A DNA stretch of 64,000 nucleotides from contig NZ_JADLQO010000008.1 in the NCBI RefSeq assembly GCF_015477775.1, positions 186,001-250,000 of the forward strand, in the 5' to 3' direction. Positions 8,374 through 17,047 of this stretch are shown here, piece by piece; the stretch's first letter is position 1, and every line of letters starts with the position of its first letter. A program made the translations under genes and the position numbers. This DNA comes from Nocardia abscessus (GTDB lineage: Bacteria; Actinomycetota; Actinomycetes; Mycobacteriales; Mycobacteriaceae). The notes under the pieces were generated by a model, which had not been told where the DNA came from, did not search any database, and saw only the letters and a program-made list of their open reading frames with translations.

Positions 8374-9525
8374 GTGGCACGGGACTACTACGGACTGCTC
8401 GGCGTCGCGAAGAACGCGACCGATCAGGAGATCAAGCGGGCCTACCGCAAGCTGGCGCGTGAGCTCCACCCCGACGTCAACCCCGACGAGGCGGCGCAGG
8501 CCAAGTTCAAGGAAGTATCGACCGCCTACGAGGTGCTGTCGGATCCGGAGAAGCGGCGCATCGTCGACATGGGTGGCGACCCGCTGGAATCGGGCGGCGG
8601 CGGAGCCGGCTTCAACGGCGCGGGCTTCGGCGGGCTCGGCGACGTCTTCGAGGCGTTCTTCGGCGGGATGAGCGGCACGACCGGCGCGCGCAAGCCGCGC
8701 GGTCGCGTCCAGCCGGGCGCAGACTCGCTGATCCGCACCCGGCTGAGCCTGGCCGAGTGCGCGGTCGGCGTGACCAAGCACCTGACCGTGGACACCGCGA
8801 TCCTGTGCGACATCTGTCAGGGCTCGGGCACCAACGGCAACTCCAAGCCGGTGCGCTGCGAAACCTGCGGCGGCGCGGGCGAGGTCCAGTCCGTGCAGCG
8901 GTCCTTCCTCGGCCAGGTGCTGACCTCGCGCCCCTGCCCGACCTGCCGTGGCGCGGGCGAGACCATCCCGGACCCGTGCCACAAGTGCGGCGGCGACGGC
9001 CGGGTGCGGGCGCGCCGCGAGATCGCCGCGCCGATTCCGGCCGGTGTGGCGAACGGCATGCGGGTGCGGTTGGCCGCGCAGGGCGAGGTCGGCCCGGGCG
9101 GCGGTCACGCGGGTGACCTGTATGTCGAGATCGTGGAGCAGCCGCACGACGTGTTCGTCCGGGACGGCGACGACCTGCACTGCACCATCCGGGTGCCGAT
9201 GGTCGACGCGGCGCTGGGCACCACCGTCGTGATCGACACCATCCTCGACGGTCCGACCGAGCTGACCATTCCGCCGGGCACCCAGCCCGGCGAGATCTCG
9301 GTGCTGCGCGGTCACGGTATGCCGCGGCTGCGCTCCGGCGCACGCGGTGACCTGCTCGCGCACCTGGACATCGTGATCCCGGCCAAGCTGGACAGCAAGC
9401 AGACCGAGCTGCTGCGCAAGTACAAGGGAATGCGCGAGCGCGAGCGCGCCGAGGTGATGTCGGCACAGTCCGAGCACAACAGCGGCTTGTTCGCGCGGCT
9501 GCGGGCCTCGTTCAGCGGGCGCTAG
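8374..9525 (+). CDS. dnaJ2: Chaperone DnaJ (DnaJ2)
   Basis: Hsp40 co-chaperone for DnaK. The 383-residue protein starts at GTG with a J domain whose HPD is in LARELHPDVNPDE (about residue 33), then a Gly/Phe-rich linker. Four zinc-finger repeats follow (CDICQGSG, CETCGGAG, CPTCRGAG, CHKCGGDG), then the two C-terminal substrate-binding domains. It is the hrcA-linked paralogue, hence the name dnaJ2 rather than the dnaK-operon dnaJ1. The rsmE start codon follows its stop directly. Confidence 0.96.
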   Translation: MARDYYGLLGVAKNATDQEIKRAYRKLARELHPDVNPDEAAQAKFKEVSTAYEVLSDPEKRRIVDMGGDPLESGGGGAGFNGAGFGGLGDVFEAFFGGMSGTTGARKPRGRVQPGADSLIRTRLSLAECAVGVTKHLTVDTAILCDICQGSGTNGNSKPVRCETCGGAGEVQSVQRSFLGQVLTSRPCPTCRGAGETIPDPCHKCGGDGRVRARREIAAPIPAGVANGMRVRLAAQGEVGPGGGHAGDLYVEIVEQPHDVFVRDGDDLHCTIRVPMVDAALGTTVVIDTILDGPTELTIPPGTQPGEISVLRGHGMPRLRSGARGDLLAHLDIVIPAKLDSKQTELLRKYKGMRERERAEVMSAQSEHNSGLFARLRASFSGR

Positions 9526-10266
9526 GTGGCCGCGACGGTCTTCTACCTCGACGAGGTGCCCGAGCCGGGCGGGGTCGCGGTGCTGGACGGCCCGGAGGGC
9601 AGGCACGCCGCCACGGTGCGCCGCATCCGGGTCGGCGAGCCGATCACCCTCTCCGATGGGCGCGGTGTGCTGGCCGAGTCGGAAGTCGTCGCCGCGCAAC
9701 GCGACCGGCTCGAACTCGCGGTGCGCAACCGGGTGCTGGCGGCTCCGCAGGCGCCGCCGGTGACCGTCGTGCAGGCGCTGCCGAAATCCGATCGTTCCGA
9801 ACTCGCGGTCGAGCTGATGACGGAGGCGGGCGCGGACACCATCATCCCGTGGCAGGCCGCGCGCTGCGTCGCGAACTGGGAGGGCAAAGCGGCCAAGGGG
9901 GTCGACAAGTGGCGAGCCGCGGCCCGCTCGGCCGCTCGGCAGTCCCGGCGGGCCTACATCCCGGCGGTCACCGATCTGCACCGCACGAAGGACCTGCTGG
10001 AGCTGGTCCGTACGGCGAAGGCCGACGGCGCGGTCATCGCGGCGCTGCACGAGTCCGGCTCCGCCCGCTTCGCGGGATTGCCCTTCGCCGAGGCCACCGC
10101 GATCGTCCTCGTGGTAGGCCCGGAAGGCGGGCTGGACGACGCGGAACTGGCCGCCTTGGCCGAGGCGGGTGCGGAAGTGACCCTGCTCGGCCCGACGGTT
10201 CTGCGTACCTCCACCGCGGCAACGGTCGCGCTCGGCGCGCTCGGCGCGCTGACCCCGCGTTGGTGA
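9526..10266 (+). CDS. rsmE: 16S rRNA (uracil-1498-N3)-methyltransferase RsmE
   Basis: SPOUT-class, SAM-dependent methyltransferase modifying U1498 of 16S rRNA. The 246-residue protein has an N-terminal PUA-like region (YLDEVPEPGGVAVLDGPEGR) and the C-terminal trefoil knot seen in VVGPEGGLDDAELAAL and LGPTVLRTSTAATVAL. The GTG directly abuts the dnaJ2 stop codon with no gap, so translation is probably coupled. A short hairpin follows the gene. Confidence 0.95.
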   Translation: MAATVFYLDEVPEPGGVAVLDGPEGRHAATVRRIRVGEPITLSDGRGVLAESEVVAAQRDRLELAVRNRVLAAPQAPPVTVVQALPKSDRSELAVELMTEAGADTIIPWQAARCVANWEGKAAKGVDKWRAAARSAARQSRRAYIPAVTDLHRTKDLLELVRTAKADGAVIAALHESGSARFAGLPFAEATAIVLVVGPEGGLDDAELAALAEAGAEVTLLGPTVLRTSTAATVALGALGALTPRW

Positions 10267-10282
10267 ATGCCCCCGAGGGCGG

Positions 10283-10307
10283 GTCCACCCGGCGTCGGCA
10301 GGTGGAC
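10283..10307. terminator. Hairpin between convergent rsmE and MFS genes
   Basis: Seven-bp stem GTCCACC / GGTGGAC with an 11-base loop, in the 45-base gap between two convergent genes. Confidence 0.45.
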
Positions 10308-10311
10308 GCGG

Positions 10312-11553
10312 TCAGACCTCGACAGGAACCGCTACCGCGATGCTGCGGGTGTGCTCCGCGTGGCGCTGCGACCGATGCGATACCCACAGCAGCACCACCG
10401 CGATGACCAACAGGAATCCGATACCGCAGGCCAATCCGAGCCACCCCGCACGGGCGTAGGCGAGGCCCGCCGCGCCGCCGACCAGCGCGCTGCCGAGGTA
10501 GTAGGCGAACAGATACAGTGACGACGCCGCGCCCCGGTTGCCCCGGGCCATCGCGCCCACCCATGCGCTCGCCGCGGTGTGCGCCCCGAAGAATCCCGCG
10601 GTGTAGAGCAATACGCCGAGCAGCACGGTGCCGACATGGTCGGGAACGGTCACCACGAGCCCGATCGTCATCACGCCGAGCGACACCGTGAGCACCCGCG
10701 GCCTGCCGATCCGATCGGTCAGCCGCCCGGCCGCCGCCGATGCCGCCGTACCGGCCAGATACAGCACGAACACCAGCCCCACCAGCGCTTCCGGTAATGC
10801 GAACGGCGCCGTGGTGAGCCGGTAGCCGAGGTAGTTGTACATCGAGACGAACCCGCCCATCAGGACGAATGCCAGCCCGAACAGCGCGAGCAACCCGCGA
10901 TGACGCAGCTGGCTCGCGAGATCGCCGAGCATCGTCTGGATACCGGCGGACCGCGGGACGAAGCCGCGAGACGGCGGCAGCCACCGGACGAACCACACCG
11001 TGCAGCCCGCGGCGGCGATCGCGGCTGCCGCCTGCGCCCAGCGCCAGGACGCCAGGTCCAAGGTGAACGCCGGAATCAACCGACCGGCCAGCCCGCCGAT
11101 CGTGGTGCCCGCCACGTAGATGCCCATCGCGGCGCCCAGCCCTTCCCCGTCGATCTCCTCCGCCAGGTAGGCCATCGCCACCGCGGGCACGCCGGCCAGC
11201 GCGATGCCTTGCAGCGCTCGTCCGGCGAGCAGCAGTTCCAGCGACGGGCTCAGCGGCAGCAGCAGGCCGATCGCCGCCGACGCGACGGCGGAACCGGTCA
11301 TCACCTCGGTCCGGCCGAGCCGCGCGGAGAGCGCGCTCACCGGGATGATGGCCAGCGCGAGGAAGCCGGTCGTGAGCGACACCGCCAGCGCCGCCTTCGC
11401 CGGCGCCACGCCGAACGCGGCCGAGAGACTCGGCAGCAGCGCCTGAGCGCTGTACATGGACGCGAAGGTCGTCAGACCCGCCGCGAACAGCGCGAGGGTG
11501 ATCCTGCGCTCATGGGTGGCCCCCGCTGTCGGCGCGCTCTGTCTCGTGCTCAT
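10312..11553 (-). CDS. MFS transporter (YnfM-like drug/metabolite efflux family)
   Basis: A 413-residue inner-membrane major facilitator with about twelve hydrophobic segments. The first half has LFAAGLTTFASMYSAQALLP and SLTTGFLALAIIPVSALSAR; the second repeats the fold after the loop PPSRGFVPRSAG. The arrangement resembles YnfM/arabinose-efflux-like permeases; the substrate is unknown. AAAGGAGG lies shortly before the ATG at 11553. It is divergent from a LysR gene across 100 bases that contain a T-N11-A palindrome, the usual layout for a regulator controlling its neighbour. Confidence 0.9.
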   Translation of the reverse strand: MSTRQSAPTAGATHERRITLALFAAGLTTFASMYSAQALLPSLSAAFGVAPAKAALAVSLTTGFLALAIIPVSALSARLGRTEVMTGSAVASAAIGLLLPLSPSLELLLAGRALQGIALAGVPAVAMAYLAEEIDGEGLGAAMGIYVAGTTIGGLAGRLIPAFTLDLASWRWAQAAAAIAAAGCTVWFVRWLPPSRGFVPRSAGIQTMLGDLASQLRHRGLLALFGLAFVLMGGFVSMYNYLGYRLTTAPFALPEALVGLVFVLYLAGTAASAAAGRLTDRIGRPRVLTVSLGVMTIGLVVTVPDHVGTVLLGVLLYTAGFFGAHTAASAWVGAMARGNRGAASSLYLFAYYLGSALVGGAAGLAYARAGWLGLACGIGFLLVIAVVLLWVSHRSQRHAEHTRSIAVAVPVEV

Positions 11554-11622
11554 GGCTTCCTCCTTTGCTTCAGCGTCTGCGCCCGGGCTTAGGAAAGGAA
11601 ATGAATAATGAGAGGTAAATTG

Positions 11623-11637
11623 ATGCGGCAGACGCAT
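11623..11637. promoter_or_regulatory. T-N11-A palindrome, probable LysR binding site
   Basis: ATGCG-GCAGA-CGCAT has perfect 5-bp arms and contains T-N11-A, the LysR-type core. It lies midway in the divergent MFS/LysR intergenic region, 16 bases before the LysR ATG. Confidence 0.55.
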
Positions 11638-11653
11638 ATAGGGAGGTAGGGCA

Positions 11654-12556
11654 ATGCTGGGCGAGGATCTGGAGTGGTTCACGACACTCGCCGAACTCGA
11701 ACGGGTCGGCGCGGCCGCGGATCGGTTGCACCTCGCGCAGCCCACCCTGTCGCGCATGCTGGCCCGATTGGAGCGCAGGGTCGGCGTCGAACTGTTCGAC
11801 CGGCACGGCAAGCGGATCAGCCTGAACGAGTTCGGCCGGATCTACTACGAACACGCCCGCCGCGCGCAGGCCGAGCTGGACGCGGCGGAACAGGCCATCG
11901 CCGATCGCTCCGATCCGGCCGGGGGCGTCGTGCGCCTGTCCTTCCAGCACTCCTTCGGCGGTTCGCTGGTGCCGCAGCTGATCAGCGGCTTCCGGCGCGT
12001 CTCCGGGCGGATCACGGTCACGCTGTGGCAAGGGGCGGCCGAGGCGGTGACCGAGCGGGTGCTGGCCGGGGATGCCGATCTCGGCCTCGTCTCGCCTCGT
12101 CCGGCCGTCACCGGCGTCGGCTGGCGCACCGTGCTGCGACAGCCGCTGGTCCTGGCGGTGCCGCCGGAACACCGTCTGGCCGGGCGGCGGCAGGTCCGGC
12201 TCGCCGAAGTGGCCGACGCGCAGTTCGTCACCATGCACCACGGATTCGGGATGCGGCGCATCTTCGACGAACTGTGCGCGGCCGCGGATATCCGGCCGAG
12301 AATCGCGTTCGAGTCGAGCGATCTGGTCACCGTGGCCGGGCTGGTGTCCGCGGGATTGGGGGTGGCGATCCTGCCGGGCGAAGACCCGCCGTCCACGGGG
12401 CCGCTGTCGGGCCCGGTGACGGTGCCGCTGACGGACGCGGGTGCCGCTCGCGCGGTAGGGCTGATCTGGCCCGCCTCGGCGACGCCGTCGGACGCGGTGC
12501 GCCGTTTTCGTGACTTCGTCGAGGATCGGGCGCGGCGACGTGATGGAATCCCGTGA
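11654..12556 (+). CDS. LysR-family transcriptional regulator
   Basis: A 300-residue DNA-binding regulator. The N-terminal winged HTH reads LEWFTTLAELERVGAAADRL, LAQPTLSRMLARLERRVGV and LFDRHGKRISL. It is followed by a periplasmic-binding-protein-like effector domain (VVRLSFQHSFGGSLVPQLIS, then AVPPEHRLAGRR). GGGAGG precedes the ATG. Divergent pairing with an MFS permease suggests that it senses the transported compound and controls export; this role is inferred from layout only. Confidence 0.92.
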   Translation: MLGEDLEWFTTLAELERVGAAADRLHLAQPTLSRMLARLERRVGVELFDRHGKRISLNEFGRIYYEHARRAQAELDAAEQAIADRSDPAGGVVRLSFQHSFGGSLVPQLISGFRRVSGRITVTLWQGAAEAVTERVLAGDADLGLVSPRPAVTGVGWRTVLRQPLVLAVPPEHRLAGRRQVRLAEVADAQFVTMHHGFGMRRIFDELCAAADIRPRIAFESSDLVTVAGLVSAGLGVAILPGEDPPSTGPLSGPVTVPLTDAGAARAVGLIWPASATPSDAVRRFRDFVEDRARRRDGIP

Positions 12557-12660
12557 GGAACCGGGCCGGTCGGCGGCATATTCACTGGGCGGTGTCGGTG
12601 GGGCGCGTTAAACTTCTCTCCATACAGCAGTCGAGACCGGAAAGCAGGCTATAGCCACTT

Positions 12661-13770
12661 TTGAGAACACAAGGCGAGATCGGCGACCCGGCCACCCCAG
12701 CGGCGGGCATCGGCGCCGGCGACAACGGTTCGGGTCCCGCAGCGCGCACCGTGCGCTCGAGTATCGAACTCGCTCCCGAATCCGTGTTCCCCTTCCTCGG
12801 TTCGGCCGACCAGAACCTCCGTGAACTGGAAACGCTGCTCGACGCGGACATTCACGTCCGCGGTAATTCCGTGACCCTCACCGGCAAGGCGGCCGACGTC
12901 GCGCTCGCCGAGCGGGTCATCGAGCAGTTGGTCGCGCTCACCGGCCGCAACCGCGTGGTGACTCCGGAGGCGGTGCGGCACACCGTCTCGATGCTCACCG
13001 AGGGCTCCAGCGAGTCTCCCGCGGAGGTGCTCAGCCTGGACATCCTGTCCCGGCGGGGCAAGACCATCCGGCCCAAGACGCTGAACCAGAAGCGCTACGT
13101 CGACGCGATCGACGCCAACACCATCGTGTTCGGCATCGGCCCCGCCGGTACCGGCAAGACCTATCTGGCCATGGCCAAGGCGGTCCAGGCGTTGCAGACC
13201 AAGTCGGTCAACCGGATCATCCTCACCCGTCCCGCGGTCGAGGCGGGGGAGCGGCTCGGATTCCTGCCGGGCACGCTGAACGAGAAGATCGATCCGTACC
13301 TGCGCCCGCTCTACGACGCGCTGCACGACATGATGGATCCGGAGGCCATTCCGAAGCTGATGGCGGCCGGCGTCATCGAGGTCGCGCCGCTGGCCTACAT
13401 GCGCGGCCGCACGCTGAACGACTCGTTCATCATTCTCGACGAGGCGCAGAACACCACCGCCGAGCAGATGAAGATGTTCCTCACCCGTCTCGGGTTCGGA
13501 TCGAAGATCGTGGTCACCGGTGACGTCACCCAGGTCGATCTGCCGACCGGCGCGCGGTCGGGTCTGCGCGCGGCCAGCGAGATCCTCACCGAGATCGATG
13601 ACATCCACTTCGCGGAGCTGACCAGCAGTGACGTGGTCCGCCACCGGCTGGTCTCGGACATCGTCGACGCCTACGACCGCTTCGAATCGGAGACGCGGCC
13701 CCCGGTCGCCCCGCATTACGGCGGCAATCGGGCGCAGCGCCGCGCGGCGAGCCGGGCGGACCGGCGGTAA
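12661..13770 (+). CDS. phoH: PhoH-family ATPase
   Basis: A 369-residue PhoH-type P-loop protein of the family linked to RNA metabolism. An N-terminal KH-like segment (residues 35-100) precedes the ATPase core with Walker A GPAGTGKT at about 160-167 and Walker B IILDEAQNTT near 260. The frame opens at a TTG. No better start lies nearby, and conserved sequence begins around residue 33, so the true start could be slightly downstream. Next in line are ybeY, the CBS/CorC-like gene and era, a conserved RNA-processing/ribosome cluster. Confidence 0.93.
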   Translation: MRTQGEIGDPATPAAGIGAGDNGSGPAARTVRSSIELAPESVFPFLGSADQNLRELETLLDADIHVRGNSVTLTGKAADVALAERVIEQLVALTGRNRVVTPEAVRHTVSMLTEGSSESPAEVLSLDILSRRGKTIRPKTLNQKRYVDAIDANTIVFGIGPAGTGKTYLAMAKAVQALQTKSVNRIILTRPAVEAGERLGFLPGTLNEKIDPYLRPLYDALHDMMDPEAIPKLMAAGVIEVAPLAYMRGRTLNDSFIILDEAQNTTAEQMKMFLTRLGFGSKIVVTGDVTQVDLPTGARSGLRAASEILTEIDDIHFAELTSSDVVRHRLVSDIVDAYDRFESETRPPVAPHYGGNRAQRRAASRADRR

Positions 13771-13820
13771 TTCGTTTCGCCGGGCGGGGCTCCGCTCCGG
13801 CGACGCGATCGCCGGGATCG

Positions 13821-13826
13821 TAGTCT
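13821..13826 (+). promoter_or_regulatory. TAGTCT -10 element for a leaderless ybeY transcript
   Basis: TAGTCT is followed by exactly six bases and the ybeY GTG, so a start site at the G of GTG is expected. It suggests an internal promoter within the phoH-era cluster. Confidence 0.45.
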
Positions 13827-13832
13827 GTTCGG

Positions 13833-14387
13833 GTGAGCATCGAGATCGCCAACGAGTCGGGTATCGACGTGCCCGAAGAAGAGCTGGTCAGCGTCGCGCG
13901 GTTCGTGATCGCCCGGATGGACGTGCACCCGGCCGCGGAGCTGTCGATGGTGCTCGTCGATCTCGACACCATGGCCGACCTGCACATGCGCTGGATGGAC
14001 CTGCCCGGTCCGACCGACGTCATGTCCTTTCCGATGGACGAGCTCGAGCCGGGCGGACGGCCCGACAGCCCGGAACCGGGCCCGTCCATGCTCGGCGACA
14101 TCGTGTTGTGCCCGGAGTTCGCCGCCGGACAGGCGCGCAAGGCGGGGCACGCGCTGGACCACGAGCTCGCGCTGCTCACCGTGCACGGCGTCCTCCACCT
14201 GCTCGGCTACGACCACGCCGAGCCGGACGAGGAGAAGGAGATGTTCGCGCTGCAGGCCCGGCTGCTCGAGGAGTGGTACGAGAGCCTGCGCGAGGCACGG
14301 CGGCGCGCCGAACTCGCCGAGCGCGACGCACGGTTGCTGGGCAAGGCGGGCTTCACCACACCGGGTGACTCCCTGGGCTCCGCGTGA
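13833..14387 (+). CDS. ybeY: Endoribonuclease YbeY (16S rRNA 3'-end maturation)
   Basis: Single-strand endoribonuclease involved in 16S rRNA maturation and ribosome quality control. The 184-residue protein has the metal-binding HGVLHLLGYDH motif (three His) and the upstream RWMDLPGPTDVMSFPMDE, both diagnostic. The GTG start is preceded by a TAGTCT-N6 leaderless-type arrangement. Its last codons overlap the GTG of the next gene by four bases (GTGA). Confidence 0.96.
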   Translation: MSIEIANESGIDVPEEELVSVARFVIARMDVHPAAELSMVLVDLDTMADLHMRWMDLPGPTDVMSFPMDELEPGGRPDSPEPGPSMLGDIVLCPEFAAGQARKAGHALDHELALLTVHGVLHLLGYDHAEPDEEKEMFALQARLLEEWYESLREARRRAELAERDARLLGKAGFTTPGDSLGSA

Positions 14388-15748
14388 ATTCCCTGACCCT
14401 CGTTCTGCTCGCCGTCCTGCTGGTCTCGGTGGGCGGGGTGTTCGCCGGTGTGGATTCCGCCCTGAACACCATCTCGCCCGCCCGCGTCGATGACCTGGTG
14501 CGTGCCGACCGGCCCGGGGCGATACGGCTGACCCGCATCGTCGCCGACCGGGCGCGCTACGTGAATCTCATGGTGCTGCTGCGGATTCTGTGCGAGATCG
14601 GCGCCACCGTGCTGCTGGCGGCAGGCCTGATGACGGTCTGGGGGAAGAACTGGGCGCTGCTGGTCACCGCGCTGGTGATGGCGCTGGTGTCCTACGTGGT
14701 GATCGGCGTCGGCCCGCGCACTCTGGGTCGTCAGCACGCGTACTCGATCGCGCTGGCCGCGGCGCTGCCGCTGCAGTTCATCGGCGCACTGCTCGGTCCG
14801 TTGAGCAGGCTGCTGATCCTCGTCGGCAACGCGATCACCCCGGGTAAGGGTTTCCGCAACGGCCCCTTCGCTTCCGAGATCGAGCTGCGCGAAGTGGTCG
14901 AGATGGCCGGTGAGCGCGGCGTGGTGGCCGACGACGAACGGCGCATGATCCAGTCGGTCTTCGAACTGGGCGACACACCGGCGCGTGCCGTGATGGTGCC
15001 GCGCACCGAGATGGTCTGGATCGAGGCGGACAAGACCGCGGCGCAGGCGATGTCGCTCGCGGTGCGGTCGGGGCATTCCAGGATCCCGGTGATCGGCGAG
15101 AACGTCGACGACATCCTCGGCGTGGTCTATCTGAAAGACCTTGTGCCGTATGCCGATCGCAGCCGCAAGGTGCGGGTGCGCGAGGTGATGCGGCACGCGG
15201 TGTTCATGCCCGACTCCAAACCGCTGGACAGCCTGCTGGACGAGATGCAGCGCAGGCGCAACCACATGGCGCTGCTGGTGGACGAGTACGGCGGAATCGC
15301 GGGTCTGGTGACCATCGAGGACGTGCTCGAGGAGATCGTCGGTGAGATCGCCGACGAGTACGACACCGACGAGACCCCGCCGATCGAGGATCTCGGCGAC
15401 GGTCGCTACCGGGTTTCGGCCCGGCTGCCGGTGGAGGATCTCGGCGAGCTGTACGGGCTGGAGATCGAGGAGGAGGACGTGGACACCGTGGGCGGCCTGC
15501 TCGCCCACGAGCTGGGCCGGGTGCCGCTGCCGGGGTCGAAGGTCGTGGTCCACGGGCTGGTGCTGCGCGGCGAAGGCGGAGCCGACGCGCGGGGCCGGAT
15601 GCGGGTGAACACCGTAGTTGTACGCAAAGCGCGCGAGAAGGTCCCCGCCGGGAAGACCAACGGCGACAATCCCAATGGCAAGCGCAAGGCCAACGGATCG
15701 GAACGGGAGATCCCGGCCGATCGCGACGAGGACGGAGACACCGAATGA
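14384..15748 (+). CDS. CNNM/CBS-domain membrane protein of the hemolysin-C/CorC family
   Basis: A 454-residue membrane protein. It has an N-terminal CNNM domain with several transmembrane segments (LVLLAVLLVSVGGVFAGVDS, later LLVTALVMALVSYVVIG), a paired CBS module (MVPRTEMVWIEADKTAAQAM and VLEEIVGEIADEYDTDE), and a CorC/HlyC-type C-terminal domain (ARLPVEDLGELYGLEIEEED). Relatives are linked to divalent-cation export or tolerance; direct transport is not shown here. It starts at GTG overlapping the ybeY stop and ends overlapping the ATG of the next gene, so the cluster is translationally coupled. Confidence 0.93.
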   Translation: MNSLTLVLLAVLLVSVGGVFAGVDSALNTISPARVDDLVRADRPGAIRLTRIVADRARYVNLMVLLRILCEIGATVLLAAGLMTVWGKNWALLVTALVMALVSYVVIGVGPRTLGRQHAYSIALAAALPLQFIGALLGPLSRLLILVGNAITPGKGFRNGPFASEIELREVVEMAGERGVVADDERRMIQSVFELGDTPARAVMVPRTEMVWIEADKTAAQAMSLAVRSGHSRIPVIGENVDDILGVVYLKDLVPYADRSRKVRVREVMRHAVFMPDSKPLDSLLDEMQRRRNHMALLVDEYGGIAGLVTIEDVLEEIVGEIADEYDTDETPPIEDLGDGRYRVSARLPVEDLGELYGLEIEEEDVDTVGGLLAHELGRVPLPGSKVVVHGLVLRGEGGADARGRMRVNTVVVRKAREKVPAGKTNGDNPNGKRKANGSEREIPADRDEDGDTE

Positions 15749-16131
15749 CCGAACTGGACGCCGAGGACAACAAACTGGTCGTGCTGGCCCGCGGTGCGCT
15801 GAGCCGCACCGGCGGGGCCAGCGGAGCGGCGATCCGTGACACCGACGGCCGCACCTACGCCGCTGGCGAGGTCACGCTGACCGCGCTGCGGCTGACGGCG
15901 CTGCAAGCCGCGGTGGCCGCCGCGTTGTCCAGCGGCGCCGAGGGATTCGAGGCGGCCGTGGTGGTCGGCGGGCGCTTGTCCGACTTCGGTGTCACCGCGG
16001 TGCGTGAGGTCTCGGCCGAGGCGCGGATCATCTTCACCGACCGCGACGGCGCGGTGTTCGAGATCGTCGACGACTCCGCCGACGCGGTGGACGCGGTGAG
16101 CGCCGACGCGGGCGAGGTCCGCGGTGGCTGA
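15745..16131 (+). CDS. Cytidine-deaminase-like fold protein lacking the zinc site
   Basis: A 128-residue protein in the position between the CorC-like gene and era, where related actinobacteria have a small cytidine-deaminase-fold protein. It has the helix-sheet order of that fold (NKLVVLARGALSRTGGASGA, then TALQAAVAAALSSGAEGFEA). The H[AC]E and PCxxC zinc-binding motifs of active deaminases are absent, so it is unlikely to deaminate cytidine. The ATG overlaps the preceding stop by four bases, and the last eight bases overlap the era start. Confidence 0.85.
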   Translation: MTELDAEDNKLVVLARGALSRTGGASGAAIRDTDGRTYAAGEVTLTALRLTALQAAVAAALSSGAEGFEAAVVVGGRLSDFGVTAVREVSAEARIIFTDRDGAVFEIVDDSADAVDAVSADAGEVRGG

Positions 16132-17041
16132 CGCGCGGGAGAAGGGCGAATTCCGTTCCGGGTTCGTCTGTTTCGTCGGTCGCCCGAACACCGGCAAGTC
16201 GACGCTGACCAACGCGCTGGTGGGCGCGAAGATCGCGATCACCTCCTCGCGTCCGCAGACCACACGGCACACGATTCGCGGCATCGTGCACCGCGAGCAC
16301 ACGCAGCTGATCCTGGTCGACACCCCCGGCCTGCACCGCCCGCGCACCCTGCTCGGGCAGCGCCTCAACGACCTCGTCCGCGACACGTATTCGGAAGTCG
16401 ACGTGATCGCGCTGTGCATCCCGGCCGACGAGAAGATCGGTCCGGGTGACCGCTGGATCGTGCAGCAGATCAAGCAGATGGCGCCGAAGACGACGCTGCT
16501 CGGCGTGGTCACCAAGATCGACAAGGTGAGCCGCGACCAGGTCGCCGAGCAACTGCTGGCCGTCTCCCAACTGCTCGGCCCGGAGGCCGACGTGGTGCCG
16601 GTGTCGGCGGTCAAGGGCGAGCAGGTCGAGGTCCTCGTCGACGTCATCGCCTCGAAGATGCCGGAGGGACCGGCGTTCTACCCCGACGGCGAGCTCACCG
16701 ACGAGCCCGAGGAAACGCTGATGGCCGAGCTCATCCGCGAAGCCGCGCTGGAGGGCGTGCGCGACGAACTGCCGCACTCGCTGGCCGTCGTCATCGAGGA
16801 GGTCCTGCCCTACGAGGAGCGTGAGGACATGCTCGACGTGCACGCCCTGCTCTACGTCGAGCGCCCCAGCCAGAAGGCCATCGTCATCGGCAAGGGCGGC
16901 TCCCGGCTGAAGGAAGTCGGCACCAACGCCCGCAACCAGATCGAGCACATCCTCGGCACCCGCATCTACCTGAACCTGCACGTGAAGGTGGCCAAGGACT
17001 GGCAGCGCGACCCGAAGCAACTCGGCAAACTCGGCTTCTGA
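16124..17041 (+). CDS. era: GTPase Era
   Basis: Ribosome-assembly GTPase binding the 3' end of 16S rRNA. The 305-residue protein shows G1 GRPNTGKS (residues 19-26), G3 DTPG, G4 TKID, and a C-terminal KH domain (AIVIGKGGSRLKEVGTNAR). It starts at a GTG inside the end of the preceding gene. Linkage to phoH and ybeY fits a 16S-maturation module. Confidence 0.97.
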   Translation: MADAREKGEFRSGFVCFVGRPNTGKSTLTNALVGAKIAITSSRPQTTRHTIRGIVHREHTQLILVDTPGLHRPRTLLGQRLNDLVRDTYSEVDVIALCIPADEKIGPGDRWIVQQIKQMAPKTTLLGVVTKIDKVSRDQVAEQLLAVSQLLGPEADVVPVSAVKGEQVEVLVDVIASKMPEGPAFYPDGELTDEPEETLMAELIREAALEGVRDELPHSLAVVIEEVLPYEEREDMLDVHALLYVERPSQKAIVIGKGGSRLKEVGTNARNQIEHILGTRIYLNLHVKVAKDWQRDPKQLGKLGF

Positions 17042-17047
17042 CCGCGC

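Noticed and set aside
8026..10050. A 674-codon minus-strand frame opposite dnaJ2 and rsmE
   Set aside because: Same codon-bias artefact. It spans two clearly identified genes and has no domain or ribosome site.
14207..15553. A 448-codon minus-strand frame opposite the CorC-like gene
   Set aside because: His/Gln/Arg-rich shadow of a well-supported membrane/CBS protein gene.
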